Shown here: one piece after another, positions 28,676 through 37,653 of the stretch | Position numbering within the stretch: the first letter of the stretch is position 1 | Layout: every line of letters starts with the position of its first letter | Source: Paracoccus isoporae | Lineage (GTDB): Bacteria; Pseudomonadota; Alphaproteobacteria; Rhodobacterales; Rhodobacteraceae | Direction of reading: 5' to 3' | Assembly (NCBI RefSeq): GCF_900101865.1 | Contig: NZ_FNAH01000004.1 | Span: 62,001 to 126,000, forward strand | DNA: 64,000 nucleotides | The notes under the pieces: generated by a model | What the model saw: only the letters and a program-made list of their open reading frames with translations | Told to the model about the DNA's origin: nothing | The model's database searches: none | Made by a program: the position numbers and the translations under genes

Positions 28676-29764
28676 CTACGCCCCGCCGGGCCGGAGAGCC
28701 ACCCCGGAACAGACCGGGCAGTCTGTCCGGCGGCCGAGCGCGATCCGCCGGGTTTCGCCATGCAGCCCGTCATAGATCAGCATCGCGCCCGCCAGCGTCT
28801 CGCCCGCGCCGGTCAGATGCTTGATCGCCTCGAGCGCCATCATCGAACCGATGACGCCTGGCAGCGGGCCGACCACCCCGGCCTCGGCGCAGGACGGGGC
28901 AAGGCCGGGGGCGGGTGGCTCCGGGAATATGCAGGCGAGACAGGGCGCGCCGCGGGCGGGGTCGTAGATCGTGACCTGCCCCTCCCATTGCGCGATGGCA
29001 CCGGCAATCAGCGGCACCCCGGCATCGACGCAGGTCGCGTTGATCGCGGCGCGGTCGGCGAAGCTGTCGCAGCCATCCAGCACCAGATCGAACCGGGAGA
29101 TCAGCGACGTGTCGGCTGCGGTGATGCGCCGATCCAGCGTCTCGACCTCGACCAGCGGGTTCAGCGCCCGCAGCGCCTCGGCGGCGGCGGCGGTCTTGGG
29201 CCGGCCGGCATCCCCGCTGCGGTAAATGATCTGGCGCTGAAGATTCGAGATGCTGACATGGTCCGGGTCCGCGATGGCGAGCCGCCCGATTCCGGCAGCC
29301 GCGAGATAGAGCGCGGCCGGCGCCCCCAGCCCGCCTGCGCCCACGAGAAGCACACGCGCGTCGCGCAGCCGGGCCTGACCGGGCCCGCCGATCTCGCGCA
29401 GGACATAATGGCGGGCATATCGTTCCAGCGGGTCGCGGGACGCCTCGGGATCGGGGGCGGTCCGGCGCGCCTCATGCCCCGCCTCGCCCTGCGGATCGCC
29501 CCACCGCGCCCCGGCCGCGGCGCGGGCCTTGCGCAAGACCGCCATATATCCCAGCACAAGCGCCAGCAGCACGCCCATTGCCAGCCAGGCGCGCACGTCC
29601 ATCCCGCCGAATACGCGCATCTCCGCTGCGGGAGCGGCCAGCATCAGCGCCAGCACGATCAGCCATGCCGCGAACAGCGCGGCAAGGACGCGCAAGATCC
29701 CCCAGCCCATGATCCAGGCCACCGCCGCGATGCTGAGAAGTCCCAGGGGCAGCAGGACGCCCAA
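28676..29764 (-). CDS. ThiF/MoeB-family adenylyltransferase with N-terminal membrane helices
   Basis: E1-like enzymes of this family adenylate the C-terminus of a sulfur carrier protein (MoaD, ThiS). Residues 1-82 contain three hydrophobic segments, unlike soluble MoeB/ThiF. The catalytic domain (about 110-362) begins RYARHYVLREIGGPGQ and has VLLVGAGGLGAPAA for ATP, SNLQRQIIYRSGDAGRPK with the adenylation Arg, and DLVLDGCDSFADR. Two CxxC pairs (CLAC and CPVC) would bind zinc. No thi or moa gene adjoins; it stands 3 bp after dut and upstream of the M3 peptidase. Its carrier partner is unknown. Confidence 0.85.
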   Translation of the reverse strand: MGVLLPLGLLSIAAVAWIMGWGILRVLAALFAAWLIVLALMLAAPAAEMRVFGGMDVRAWLAMGVLLALVLGYMAVLRKARAAAGARWGDPQGEAGHEARRTAPDPEASRDPLERYARHYVLREIGGPGQARLRDARVLLVGAGGLGAPAALYLAAAGIGRLAIADPDHVSISNLQRQIIYRSGDAGRPKTAAAAEALRALNPLVEVETLDRRITAADTSLISRFDLVLDGCDSFADRAAINATCVDAGVPLIAGAIAQWEGQVTIYDPARGAPCLACIFPEPPAPGLAPSCAEAGVVGPLPGVIGSMMALEAIKHLTGAGETLAGAMLIYDGLHGETRRIALGRRTDCPVCSGVALRPGGA

Positions 29765-29767
29765 GGC

Positions 29768-30226
29768 TCAGCCCCGTCCGGTCGAGCCGAACCCGCCGCC
29801 GCCCCGCGCGGTGTCGTCGATGGCAGCGACCGCGGTGAAGCGCGCCTGCACCACCGGGGCCACGACGATCTGGGCCACCCGGTCGCCGTGGCGGATGGTC
29901 AGCGGCCGGTCCGAGAGATTGATCGCGATCACGCCCACCGGGCCGCGATAATCCGCGTCGATGGTGCCCACGCCATTGACCAGCGACAGCCCGTCGCGCA
30001 GCGCCGCGCCGGAGCGGGCGCGGATCTGCACCTCATATCCGGGCGGGATCTGCATCTTCAGCCCGGTCGGGATCAGCGCGCGCTGCATCGGCGCCAGCAC
30101 CATCTCGCCGCCGCGCAGATCGGCGCGCAGATCGGCCCCCGCCGCTCCGTCGGTTTCGTAGGACGGAAGCGGCAGGTCCGGGTCGGCGCCGTCATCTTTC
30201 AGGATCAGGATCTCGGGTGTGTTCAT
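29768..30226 (-). CDS. dut: dUTP diphosphatase
   Basis: It hydrolyses dUTP to dUMP, keeping uracil out of DNA and feeding thymidylate synthesis. The 152-residue protein has all five trimeric-dUTPase motifs, including AGADLRADL, RSGAALRDGLSL, NGVGTIDADYRGPVGV, GDRVAQIVVAP and the glycine-rich C-terminal RGGGGFGSTGRG. The infC terminator's T tract ends only 5 nt upstream of the ATG and there is no Shine-Dalgarno sequence, so how it is transcribed and started is unclear. The next gene follows after 3 bp. Confidence 0.95.
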   Translation of the reverse strand: MNTPEILILKDDGADPDLPLPSYETDGAAGADLRADLRGGEMVLAPMQRALIPTGLKMQIPPGYEVQIRARSGAALRDGLSLVNGVGTIDADYRGPVGVIAINLSDRPLTIRHGDRVAQIVVAPVVQARFTAVAAIDDTARGGGGFGSTGRG

Positions 30227-30231
30227 CGGTC

Positions 30232-30256
30232 AAAAAAAAGCCGCCCGAAGGCGGCC
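30232..30256 (-). terminator. Rho-independent terminator of infC
   Basis: On the minus strand GCCGCC pairs with GGCGGC around TTCG, followed by eight T. It lies 19 bp after the infC stop and abuts the start codon of dut. Confidence 0.9.
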
Positions 30257-30274
30257 CCCTGTTCCTGCGCCGCC

Positions 30275-30817
30275 TCAGCGCGGCGCGATCATCATCACCA
30301 TCTGCCGGCCTTCCAGCTTCGGCATGTTCTCGACCTTGCCGGCCTCTCCGACATCGTCGCGGACGCGGTTCAGCAGGTCCAGACCCAGATCCTGATGCGC
30401 CATCTCGCGGCCGCGGAAGCGCAGGGTGACCTTGACCTTGTCGCCGGCCTCAAGGAATTTCATCACGTTGCGCATCTTCACATCGTAGTCATGGGTGTCG
30501 GTTCCCGGACGGAACTTCACCTCCTTGATGTCGATGACCTTCTGCTTCTTGCGGGCCTCGGCCTCGCGCTTCTGCTGTTCATACTTGAACTTGCCGAGAT
30601 CCATGATCTTGCAGACCGGCGGCGATGCATTGGGCGAGATCTCCACCAGATCCAGCCCGGCCTCCTGGGCCATCTCAAGCCCGCGCGCGGGCGGCACGAC
30701 GCCGATATTCTCGCCATCCGCGCCGATCAGGCGGATTTCGGCGACACGAATTCGTTCATTGACCCGCGGGCCAGAGTCTCGGTTGGGGGGCGGCGCGTTA
30801 TGGGGACGACGGGCTAT
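30275..30817 (-). CDS. infC: Translation initiation factor IF-3, probable AUA start
   Basis: IF-3 binds the 30S subunit and checks start codon pairing. The 180-residue product matches E. coli length. It begins [23 protein letters not shown], has the N-domain segment [16 protein letters not shown], the Lys-rich linker and the C-domain [14 protein letters not shown]. There is no ATG, GTG or TTG near this N-terminus. AAGGAA lies 8 nt before the codon ATA at 30815-30817, in frame and directly before the conserved Ala-Arg-Arg. IF-3 genes are known for rare AUU-type starts that allow self-repression, so AUA here fits. The open frame upstream to 31702 is a shadow of the opposite-strand gene. Confidence 0.95.
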   Translation of the reverse strand: MARRPHNAPPPNRDSGPRVNERIRVAEIRLIGADGENIGVVPPARGLEMAQEAGLDLVEISPNASPPVCKIMDLGKFKYEQQKREAEARKKQKVIDIKEVKFRPGTDTHDYDVKMRNVMKFLEAGDKVKVTLRFRGREMAHQDLGLDLLNRVRDDVGEAGKVENMPKLEGRQMVMMIAPR

Positions 30818-30856
30818 GGTGGGATTCCTTTTATCGTATCGCGGTGAATGGCGGGC

Positions 30857-30885
30857 AAAATAGGCAGTTGCCTGCGGCGATTCAA
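30857..30885 (-). promoter_or_regulatory. Predicted sigma-70-type promoter of infC
   Basis: On the minus strand TTGAAT (30880-30885) and TATTTT (30857-30862) are separated by exactly 17 bp. Transcription would start near 30850, leaving a leader of about 33 nt before the AUA start. Confidence 0.6.
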
Positions 30886-30973
30886 CCAAATTTGAACGAA
30901 ATCGGTTCCCCTGTGCAGCCTTTCCGCGCAGTAATCGTTGTGGCATGAGGTTGCACAACCAGAAAGGCCCCGC

Positions 30974-31705
30974 ATGAATCGGACGATTGCCCTGATCCTT
31001 GCCGCGCTTGTCCTGCTCGGCGCGGGGTGGTGGGGCTGGCAGATTGCCCGCCCCGGATCGGAGCGGGCCTCCCCCGAGCCGGAGACGGTTGGCACCCCCG
31101 ATTCCGTACCGGCCGACGCGCCCGGCCCGGTGCCGGAAATGGCGGAGACGGATGCGGCAGCCGAGGCTGCGCCGCAGGATGCCGACGCGGTGCCTGAGCC
31201 GCCTGCGCCGCAGGACACTGCCAGCCCGGCAGTGCCGGCCGACACCCCGCCGCCGCGCGACGCGGAATTGCCGCCCGAAACCGGCAGCGAGATGGCGATC
31301 CTGACCGAACGTGCCGCGGAAGCCGTCATTGCCGCCGCCGACGCCCGCGCCCGCGCCGAAGCCACCGCGCAGGCCGAGGCCGCCATCCGCGTCGCGGTGC
31401 TGGACGAGGTCTCGGCCCGGCTGGAACCGGCGCTGAGCGCGGATCGGTTCGACACGGGCGACATCCGCGCCCGTCTGTCGGAGCACGGCGAGACGCTGGA
31501 CCCGTTGGCGCAGCGCATTCACGGACAGCTTTTCGCCACCATCGACGCCGTGCTGACCGAGTTTGACCGGGCGAGCGGGAAGATCGAGCTCGGGACGCAG
31601 TCCACCGAGGAAGTCCCGCCTGACGCCTCCTCTGCCGCCGCCAGCCAGGGCGACGCGCCCGATCCCGCAGCCTATATCGCCCGGATCCGCGAGGTTCTGC
31701 AATGA
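30974..31705 (+). CDS. Membrane-anchored protein of unknown function
   Basis: A 243-residue protein with one N-terminal hydrophobic helix (residues 3-23, [21 protein letters not shown]) and no cleavage site, so the rest probably faces the periplasm. Residues 25-105 are a Pro/Ala/Glu-rich linker of low complexity. Residues 110-200 are helical with an Ala-rich [25 protein letters not shown] segment that could form a coiled coil. I recognise no domain. Its stop overlaps the next gene as ATGA, so the two are coupled. It diverges from infC. Confidence 0.7.
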   Translation: MNRTIALILAALVLLGAGWWGWQIARPGSERASPEPETVGTPDSVPADAPGPVPEMAETDAAAEAAPQDADAVPEPPAPQDTASPAVPADTPPPRDAELPPETGSEMAILTERAAEAVIAAADARARAEATAQAEAAIRVAVLDEVSARLEPALSADRFDTGDIRARLSEHGETLDPLAQRIHGQLFATIDAVLTEFDRASGKIELGTQSTEEVPPDASSAAASQGDAPDPAAYIARIREVLQ

Positions 31706-32562
31706 TCCCCACCCTGCAAGATTTCCTGCGCGGCAAACCCGCCGAATTGTCGCGCGGCCCGATCGCGATCATCCTGTGCGAGGATGACGTGGAGCTGGAT
31801 TCGACGCTGGACCACGCGATGCATCGCGGCTTCGACAGCATCCTGGCCTTGTCGCCGGAACCCCTGGACCCGGAGATCCTGCCGGACAATGCCCGCAACC
31901 TGTGCTTCGAGACGCGGCGACGCGATGCCCATGTCGAGGCGGTGAACGCGGTCAATGACGCCGCACGACCGGGCATCTGGATCCATTACGGGTTCAATGC
32001 CGAATATCTGTTCTTCCCCTTTTCGGAATCCCGGCGCATCGGCGAGATGCTGCGCTTTCACAGCGAGGAGCGGCGCAGCGCCATGCTGAGCTACACGGTC
32101 GATCTCTACGCGCCCGATCTGGAGAGGTTCCCAAGCGGGGTGAGCATGGATCACGCCATGTTCGACGCCACCGGCTATTTCGCGCTCGGCCGGAAGAATG
32201 CGGATGGGCAGATTCAGGAGCGGCAGCTCGATTTCCACGGCGGGCTGCGCTGGCGGTTCGAGGAATTCATTCCCGAAGCCCGCCGCCGCATCGACCGCAT
32301 CGCGCTGTTCCGGTCCCGTCCCGGCCTGCGTCTGCTGCCGGATTTCCGCTTCGATGACGAGGAGTACAACACCTATGCCTGCCCGTGGCACAACAACCTG
32401 ACCGCCGCGATCGCCTCGTTCCGCGCGGCCAAGGCGCTTGCGCGCAATCCCGGTTCGCGCGACGAGATCAACGGGTTCACATGGCGCAACTCGCGCGAAT
32501 TCGACTGGACCGCGCAGCAATTGATGGATCTGGGGCTGATGGAGCCGGGGCAGTGGTTCTGA
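31702..32562 (+). CDS. Conserved hypothetical protein, possibly glycosyltransferase-like
   Basis: A 286-residue soluble protein without signal or membrane helix. The early segment [30 protein letters not shown] resembles the first strand and helix of a GT-A type nucleotide-sugar fold, and [21 protein letters not shown] is striking, but I see no certain DxD pair or catalytic motif. The later [13 protein letters not shown] is Trp/His-rich. It is translated in overlap with the membrane-anchored gene upstream and precedes fabA by 113 bp. The glycosyltransferase idea is a weak impression, not an assignment. Confidence 0.65.
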   Translation: MIPTLQDFLRGKPAELSRGPIAIILCEDDVELDSTLDHAMHRGFDSILALSPEPLDPEILPDNARNLCFETRRRDAHVEAVNAVNDAARPGIWIHYGFNAEYLFFPFSESRRIGEMLRFHSEERRSAMLSYTVDLYAPDLERFPSGVSMDHAMFDATGYFALGRKNADGQIQERQLDFHGGLRWRFEEFIPEARRRIDRIALFRSRPGLRLLPDFRFDDEEYNTYACPWHNNLTAAIASFRAAKALARNPGSRDEINGFTWRNSREFDWTAQQLMDLGLMEPGQWF

Positions 32563-32614
32563 GCAGCGCGGTCGAGCCGTCCTAGCCGAGGCTGCGCTTG
32601 CGCCAAATCACGTG

Positions 32615-32643
32615 CGAATGCTAGACGTCGCGTCACATTCGCG
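32615..32643. promoter_or_regulatory. Inverted repeat upstream of fabA
   Basis: GCGAATG and CATTCGC form 7-bp arms 15 bp apart, ending 33 bp before the fabA ATG. It could be an operator for a dimeric regulator of the fatty acid genes. No regulator gene adjoins. Confidence 0.3.
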
Positions 32644-32675
32644 AAACCCGCCCGACACGGAAGGCAAGACCCCGC

Positions 32676-33185
32676 ATGGCCATGGAACAGACCCAATTCG
32701 ACAAGAACGACCTGCTGGCCTGCGCCCGCGGCGAGCTTTTCGGTCCCGGCAACGCGCAATTGCCGGAACCGCCCATGCTGATGATGGACCGCATCACCGG
32801 GATTTCCGAGGATGGCGGCGCGCATGGCAAGGGACATGTGCTGGCGGAGTTCGACATCACGCCCGATCTGTGGTTTTTCGAATGCCATTTCCCCGGCAAC
32901 CCGATCATGCCCGGCTGTCTGGGCCTGGACGGGCTGTGGCAATTGACGGGGTTCAACCTCGGCTGGCGGGGCTGGACCGGGCGCGGCTATGCGCTCGGCG
33001 TGGGCGAGGTCAAGCTGACCGGGATGGTCCGGCCCGACCGCAAGCTGCTGACCTACAAGATCGACTTCACCAAGGCCGTGCAGACCCGCCGTCTGACCAT
33101 GGGCGTGGCCGACGGCATCGTCGAGGCCGATGGCGAGGTGATCTATCAGGTCAAGGACATGAAGGTCGCCCTGTCGGAAAGCTAA
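32676..33185 (+). CDS. fabA: 3-hydroxydecanoyl-ACP dehydratase/isomerase
   Basis: FabA dehydrates 3-hydroxyacyl-ACP and isomerises trans-2- to cis-3-decenoyl-ACP, the branch point to unsaturated fatty acids. The 169-residue protein has the hot-dog fold signature [23 protein letters not shown] with catalytic His71 and Asp85, matching E. coli His70 and Asp84. The ATG-GCC-ATG start leaves two possible starts two codons apart. It forms a fatty acid cluster with fabB and fabI downstream, interrupted by one unknown membrane protein. Confidence 0.96.
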   Translation: MAMEQTQFDKNDLLACARGELFGPGNAQLPEPPMLMMDRITGISEDGGAHGKGHVLAEFDITPDLWFFECHFPGNPIMPGCLGLDGLWQLTGFNLGWRGWTGRGYALGVGEVKLTGMVRPDRKLLTYKIDFTKAVQTRRLTMGVADGIVEADGEVIYQVKDMKVALSES

Positions 33186-33268
33186 CAAAGATCTAGCGGC
33201 GGCCCGCGGGCCGGGCCTCGCGGATCACGCGGCGTTGCGCTATCTCCTCGGGTTCGAGGAGATAAGCG

Positions 33269-33943
33269 GTGCAGTTTTTCACGCTCGGCCGGACCCTGGG
33301 GGGCATCTTCGCCCTGATCCTGATCCTGACCGCGCTCGGCGCGGCCGAGGGCGACGTGACCGATCAGTTCGGCGAAGGCAAGGCGGGGACCGTGCTGTCC
33401 GGGCTGATGCTGGCGCTGATCGGGCTGGTGAATTTCAGGATCTATCATGCGCGCCGCGGGCCGGGGATGTTCCGCCTCTCCGCGCCCGAGACGCTCTGGC
33501 TGCTGTTGTCTCTGGCCTTTCTGTTCCTGTTTCTGGACGAGACGTTCCAGATCCATGAAGGAATCGACCGGGTCTTCCATCTGGTCACGGTGCTGCGCGA
33601 GACCGCCGCGACCGACCGGATCGACGATCTCATCATCCTCGCCTACGGGCTGATCGGCGTGGGCATCCTTGTCTTTCACCGCCGGGAGGTCACGCGCATC
33701 CCGCGGCTCAGCGCCTATCTGATCGCGGGCTTTGTGCTGACGCTGCTGCAAACCGGCTTCGACGCGCTGACCAATGGCGAGGAGTTCCTGGTCTGGCTGG
33801 ATCTCTCCGGCCGGGTTGCCGAGACCGTGCATCGCTGGGCCAGCCTGGCCGAGGAGGCGCTTAAACTGCTGGCCGAGGCGGTTCTGCTGGCGGGGTTCGG
33901 CCACGCGCTGCGGTATCTGCGGGCGCAGACGGACCGGGACTGA
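33269..33943 (+). CDS. Multi-pass membrane protein of unknown function within the fab cluster
   Basis: A 224-residue protein with about five or six hydrophobic helices (around residues 10-30, 42-58, 75-92, 120-138, 146-165 and a C-terminal one). A charged motif LFLDETFQIHEGIDRVFH after the third helix has acidic and His residues that could bind metal or form an active site, and a second acidic cluster is AEEALKLLAEA. Start is GTG with GAGGAGA 7-8 nt upstream. It lies between fabA and fabB on the same strand. I do not recognise the family. Confidence 0.7.
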   Translation: MQFFTLGRTLGGIFALILILTALGAAEGDVTDQFGEGKAGTVLSGLMLALIGLVNFRIYHARRGPGMFRLSAPETLWLLLSLAFLFLFLDETFQIHEGIDRVFHLVTVLRETAATDRIDDLIILAYGLIGVGILVFHRREVTRIPRLSAYLIAGFVLTLLQTGFDALTNGEEFLVWLDLSGRVAETVHRWASLAEEALKLLAEAVLLAGFGHALRYLRAQTDRD

Positions 33944-34139
33944 GCCGGCTGCCGCCGCGCGGCCCGCGATAACGCAGTCAGGTTCAGCGTGATTCACAAG
34001 ATCGGCGTCACGGCGGCCGCGGCATCAAAACGCGGCGAAAACAAGGCAATGCAGCGCCGGGGTTGTGCCGCCGCGCTCTCAGGACTATTTCTGGGCCGAA
34101 CGGGGTCAGCCCCCTGAACGAACGGGAAGAGGAGCGTGC

Positions 34140-35369
34140 ATGCGCCGCGTCGTCATCACCGGGCTGGGGATTGTCTCGCCCATCGGAAACAATGCCGCAG
34201 AGGTTACGGAGAGCCTGAAACAGGGCCGTTCCGGCATCGTGTTCGCGCCGGAATACGCCGAGCACGGTTTTCGCAGCCAGGTCCACGGCAAGCCCCAGAT
34301 CACGCTGGAGGATCATATCGACAAGCGGAACCTGCGCTTCATGGGGCCGGGTGCCGCCTATAACTTCATCGCAATGGAGCAGGCCATCGCCGATAGCGGC
34401 CTGGACGACGGCGACGTGTCCAATCCGCGCACCGGGCTGGTGATGGGATCGGGCGGACCTTCCACCTCGAATTTCTTCGACGCCCACCAGATCGTCATGC
34501 AGAAAGGCAGTCCGAAGCGGATGGGCCCGTTCATGGTGACGCGCTGCATGTCCTCGACCAATTCCGCCTGCCTGGCGACGCCGTTCAAGATCAAGGGCGT
34601 CAACTACTCCATCACCTCGGCCTGCTCCACCAGTGCGCATTGCATCGGCAACGGGGTCGAGCAGATCCAGATGGGCAAGCAGGATATCGTCTTCGCCGGC
34701 GGCGGCGAGGAGTTGGACTGGACACTGTCCTGCCTGTTCGATGCGATGGGGGCGATGTCGTCCAAGTATAACGACACGCCGGAATCTGCCTCGCGCCCCT
34801 ATGATGTCAGCCGCGACGGCTTCGTGATCGCGGGCGGCGCGGGCGTCGTCGTGCTGGAGGATCTGGATCACGCGCGTGCCCGCGGGGCCAAGATCTATGC
34901 GGAAGTCACCGGATACGGCGCCACCTCGGACGGCTATGACATGGTTGCCCCCTCCGGCGAAGGCGGCGAGCGGGCGATGCGTGTCGCGCTCGAAACCCTG
35001 CCCGAAGGCCGCGAGATCAGCTATATCAACGCGCATGGCACCTCGACCCCGGTGGGCGATATCGGCGAGATCAATGCCATCCGCCGGGTGTTCGGCGAGG
35101 GCAGCACCCCGCCGGTGTCCTCCACCAAGTCGCTGACCGGCCACAGCCTGGGCGCGACCGGTGTGCATGAGGCGATCTATTCGCTTATTATGATGCAGAA
35201 TGGCTTCATCGCCGCCTCGGCGAATGTTCGCGAGCTTGACCCTGAACTGAAACCCGAGGAAATCGCGACGCAGCGTGTCGACAATGTCGATTTCGACTCG
35301 GTCCTGTCCAACAGCTTCGGCTTTGGCGGCACCAACGCGACACTGGTGATGTCCACCTATCGGGAGTGA
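34140..35369 (+). CDS. fabB: 3-oxoacyl-ACP synthase I
   Basis: FabB elongates acyl-ACP with malonyl-ACP and is needed for unsaturated chains. In 409 residues the catalytic triad is clear: Cys162 in SACSTSAHC, His299 in [11 protein letters not shown] and His335 in [11 protein letters not shown], close to E. coli 163, 298 and 333. The N-terminus [16 protein letters not shown] fits the family; GAGGAG lies 5 nt or so upstream. The stop codon overlaps possible upstream starts of fabI, so the two are cotranscribed. The frame is open 25 codons upstream without support. Confidence 0.97.
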   Translation: MRRVVITGLGIVSPIGNNAAEVTESLKQGRSGIVFAPEYAEHGFRSQVHGKPQITLEDHIDKRNLRFMGPGAAYNFIAMEQAIADSGLDDGDVSNPRTGLVMGSGGPSTSNFFDAHQIVMQKGSPKRMGPFMVTRCMSSTNSACLATPFKIKGVNYSITSACSTSAHCIGNGVEQIQMGKQDIVFAGGGEELDWTLSCLFDAMGAMSSKYNDTPESASRPYDVSRDGFVIAGGAGVVVLEDLDHARARGAKIYAEVTGYGATSDGYDMVAPSGEGGERAMRVALETLPEGREISYINAHGTSTPVGDIGEINAIRRVFGEGSTPPVSSTKSLTGHSLGATGVHEAIYSLIMMQNGFIAASANVRELDPELKPEEIATQRVDNVDFDSVLSNSFGFGGTNATLVMSTYRE

Positions 35370-35374
35370 TGTGC

Positions 35375-36163
35375 ATGGGCGATCTTTTGAAGGGCAAGCG
35401 CGGCCTCGTGATGGGGGTCGCGAATGACCGCTCGATCGCCTGGGGAATCGCGAGATCACTGGCCGCAGAGGGCGCGGAACTCGCCTTCACCTATCAGGGC
35501 GACATGTTCGCGCAGCGCGTGGCCCCGCTGGCGGAATCGGTCGGATCGGATCTGCTGGTCGATGTCGATGTGACCAATGACGCGAGCCTCGACGCCGCGT
35601 TCTCGCAGCTTGCCGACAGATGGGGGCGGCTGGATTTCCTGGTCCACGCCATCGCCTATTCCAACAAGGACGAGCTGACCGGCCGGTTCATGAACACCTC
35701 GCGCGAGAACTTCAAGAACTCGCTCGACATCTCCTGCTACTCGCTGATCGAGGTCGCCCGGCGCGCCCATACGCTGATGACCGGGGGCGGCACCATCCTG
35801 ACGCTGACCTATGGCGGCTCGAACCGGGTGACGCCGTTCTACAATGTCATGGGCGTGGCCAAGGCAGCCCTGGAGGCCAGCGTGCGCTACCTGGCCAATG
35901 ATCTGGGCCCCGACGGGATCCGCGTCAATGCGATCAGTCCCGGCCCGATGAAGACGCTGGCAGGCGCGGCCATCGGCGGCGCGCGCAAGACCTTCCGCCA
36001 CACCGCCGCCAACGCGCCGCTACGCGCCAATGCCACACTGGACGCGATTGGCGGGACCGCCGTCTGGCTGGCCAGCGACTGGGGCGCCTGCACCACCGGC
36101 GAGATCGTCACGGTGGACGGCGGCTACCACGTTCTGGGCATGCCGCAGAGCGAGAACCTATGA
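35375..36163 (+). CDS. fabI: Enoyl-ACP reductase (NADH)
   Basis: FabI reduces trans-2-enoyl-ACP, the last step of each elongation cycle, and is the triclosan target. The 262-residue SDR-type protein has GLVMGVANDRSIAWGIA for NADH, the family TYGGSNRV and the catalytic Tyr156 and Lys163 in FYNVMGVAKAALE, the same numbers as E. coli. I choose the third of three possible starts (MGDLLKGKRG) because it fits relatives and has GGGAG 8 nt upstream. Its stop overlaps the HAD gene as ATGA. Confidence 0.95.
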   Translation: MGDLLKGKRGLVMGVANDRSIAWGIARSLAAEGAELAFTYQGDMFAQRVAPLAESVGSDLLVDVDVTNDASLDAAFSQLADRWGRLDFLVHAIAYSNKDELTGRFMNTSRENFKNSLDISCYSLIEVARRAHTLMTGGGTILTLTYGGSNRVTPFYNVMGVAKAALEASVRYLANDLGPDGIRVNAISPGPMKTLAGAAIGGARKTFRHTAANAPLRANATLDAIGGTAVWLASDWGACTTGEIVTVDGGYHVLGMPQSENL

Positions 36164-36810
36164 CCTTCGTCTTCGACGCCTACGGCACGCTGTTCGACGT
36201 GGACGGCGCGGCGCGGGAGGCGGCGAAAACCGACCCCGCCCTGAAAGAGAGCTGGGCCGCGCTGTCGGCCGACTGGCGGCGCAAACAGCTCGAATATAGC
36301 TGGATGCGGGCGATCACCGGCGATCATGCGGATTTCTGGCAGGTCACGGCCGACGCGCTCGACTGGGCCGCGGAGCGCCACGGCGTCGGTGCGACACAGG
36401 CGGCGCATCTGCTCGATCTCTATCGCGCCCTGCCCGCCTATCCCGAGGTGGCGGCGATGCTCGACCGGCTGCGCAACGCCGGAGCAGCTACAGCCATCTT
36501 CTCCAACGGCGCGCCCGAGATGTTGCGGGATGCGGTCAACGCGGCGGGGCTGGACGGGCGGCTTGATGCGCTTCTCTCGGTCGAGACGGCGGGCCGCTTC
36601 AAGCCCGCGGCCGAGGCCTATCGCGTCGTCACCGATCATTTCGGCTGCGGGCCGGGCGACGTGACCTTCGTGTCCTCGAATGGCTGGGACATCTATGGCG
36701 CCGCGCATTTCGGCTTCGACACGGTCTGGGTCAACCGCGCCCGCCTGCCGGTGGACCGCCTGCCGCATCGGCCGGGCCGCATCATTCCCGATCTGACGGA
36801 GCTTTCATGA
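36160..36810 (+). CDS. Type II haloacid dehalogenase-like HAD hydrolase
   Basis: A 216-residue HAD-superfamily protein of the (S)-2-haloacid dehalogenase type, which removes halide from 2-haloalkanoic acids. Motif I is VFDAYGTLFDV with the nucleophile Asp, motif II is IFSNGAPEML, and motif III/IV is FKPAAEAY and VSSNGWDIYGAAHFGF, the SSNxWD signature of L-2-haloacid dehalogenases. It overlaps fabI and the following hydrolase as ATGA on both sides, so all three are in one transcript. Whether halogenated acids are the natural substrate is unknown. Confidence 0.88.
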   Translation: MTFVFDAYGTLFDVDGAAREAAKTDPALKESWAALSADWRRKQLEYSWMRAITGDHADFWQVTADALDWAAERHGVGATQAAHLLDLYRALPAYPEVAAMLDRLRNAGAATAIFSNGAPEMLRDAVNAAGLDGRLDALLSVETAGRFKPAAEAYRVVTDHFGCGPGDVTFVSSNGWDIYGAAHFGFDTVWVNRARLPVDRLPHRPGRIIPDLTELS

Positions 36811-37649
36811 CGCAGTTCTTCACCGCCGATGACGGCGCGCGCCTGGCCTTTCGCGACGAGGGCGAGGGGCTTCCGCTTCTTTGCCTCGCCGGGCTGACCC
36901 GGAACATGGCGGATTTCGATTACGTGGCCCCGCATCTTGATCGGGTCCGCATGATCCGCATGGATTACCGCGGCCGCGGCCAGTCCGACCGGACCGGCGC
37001 CGACAGCTATACCGTCCCGCGCGAGGCGAAGGACGCGGTGCAACTGCTCGACCATCTCGGCGTTGAGAATGCCGCGCTGCTCGGCACCTCGCGGGGCGGG
37101 CTGATCGGGCTGGTGCTGGCGGCCACGGCCCATGACCGGGTGTCCGGGCTGTGCCTGAACGATGTCGGCCCGGTGGTTTCGCGCGGCGGGCTGGAGCGGA
37201 TCTTCGACTATGTCGGGCGCAACCCGACCGCGCGCAGCCATGCCGAGCTGGCCGACAAGCTGCCGGCGAACATGCCGGGCTTCGCCGACGTCCCGGATGG
37301 CCGTTGGCTGGCCGATGCGCAGAAACATTACGAAGAGACAGCGGACGGGCTGCGCATCCGCTATGATCCGGCCCTGCGGGACGCGTTCCTGGCGGCATTC
37401 GACGGCAAAGATCCCGATCTCTGGCCGCTCTGGGATGCGACCGCCGGGCTGCCGGTTGCGGTGATCCGCGGCGCGAATTCCGATCTGCTCAGCGCGGATA
37501 CCTTCGCGGAAATGCAGCGCCGCCGGCCTGAAGGGATTTATGTCGAGGTGCCGGGGCGGGCCCATGTGCCGTGGCTGGACGAGCCGGAGAGCCTCGCGGC
37601 ACTCAGGGAATGGCTTTCGGCGGTGCGGGCGGCCCGCCCGGCGTCCTGA
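36807..37649 (+). CDS. Alpha/beta-fold hydrolase
   Basis: A 280-residue soluble hydrolase. The nucleophile elbow is LLGTSRGGLIG (Ser in GTSRGG), the oxyanion region is LCLAGLTRNMADF, and the His is in GRAHVPWLDEPES; an Asp after the sixth strand is plausible in the AVIRGANSDLLS segment. The sequence resembles esterase or haloalkane-type hydrolases rather than lipases. Its ATG overlaps the HAD gene stop. Coupling with a dehalogenase suggests a small catabolic or detoxifying unit, which is inference. Confidence 0.86.
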   Translation: MTQFFTADDGARLAFRDEGEGLPLLCLAGLTRNMADFDYVAPHLDRVRMIRMDYRGRGQSDRTGADSYTVPREAKDAVQLLDHLGVENAALLGTSRGGLIGLVLAATAHDRVSGLCLNDVGPVVSRGGLERIFDYVGRNPTARSHAELADKLPANMPGFADVPDGRWLADAQKHYEETADGLRIRYDPALRDAFLAAFDGKDPDLWPLWDATAGLPVAVIRGANSDLLSADTFAEMQRRRPEGIYVEVPGRAHVPWLDEPESLAALREWLSAVRAARPAS

Positions 37650-37653
37650 GCGG

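Noticed and set aside
30818..31702. Upstream extension of the IF-3 frame to a 475-residue protein
   Set aside because: It is the complement of the membrane-anchored gene; IF-3 length is reached exactly at the ATA codon.
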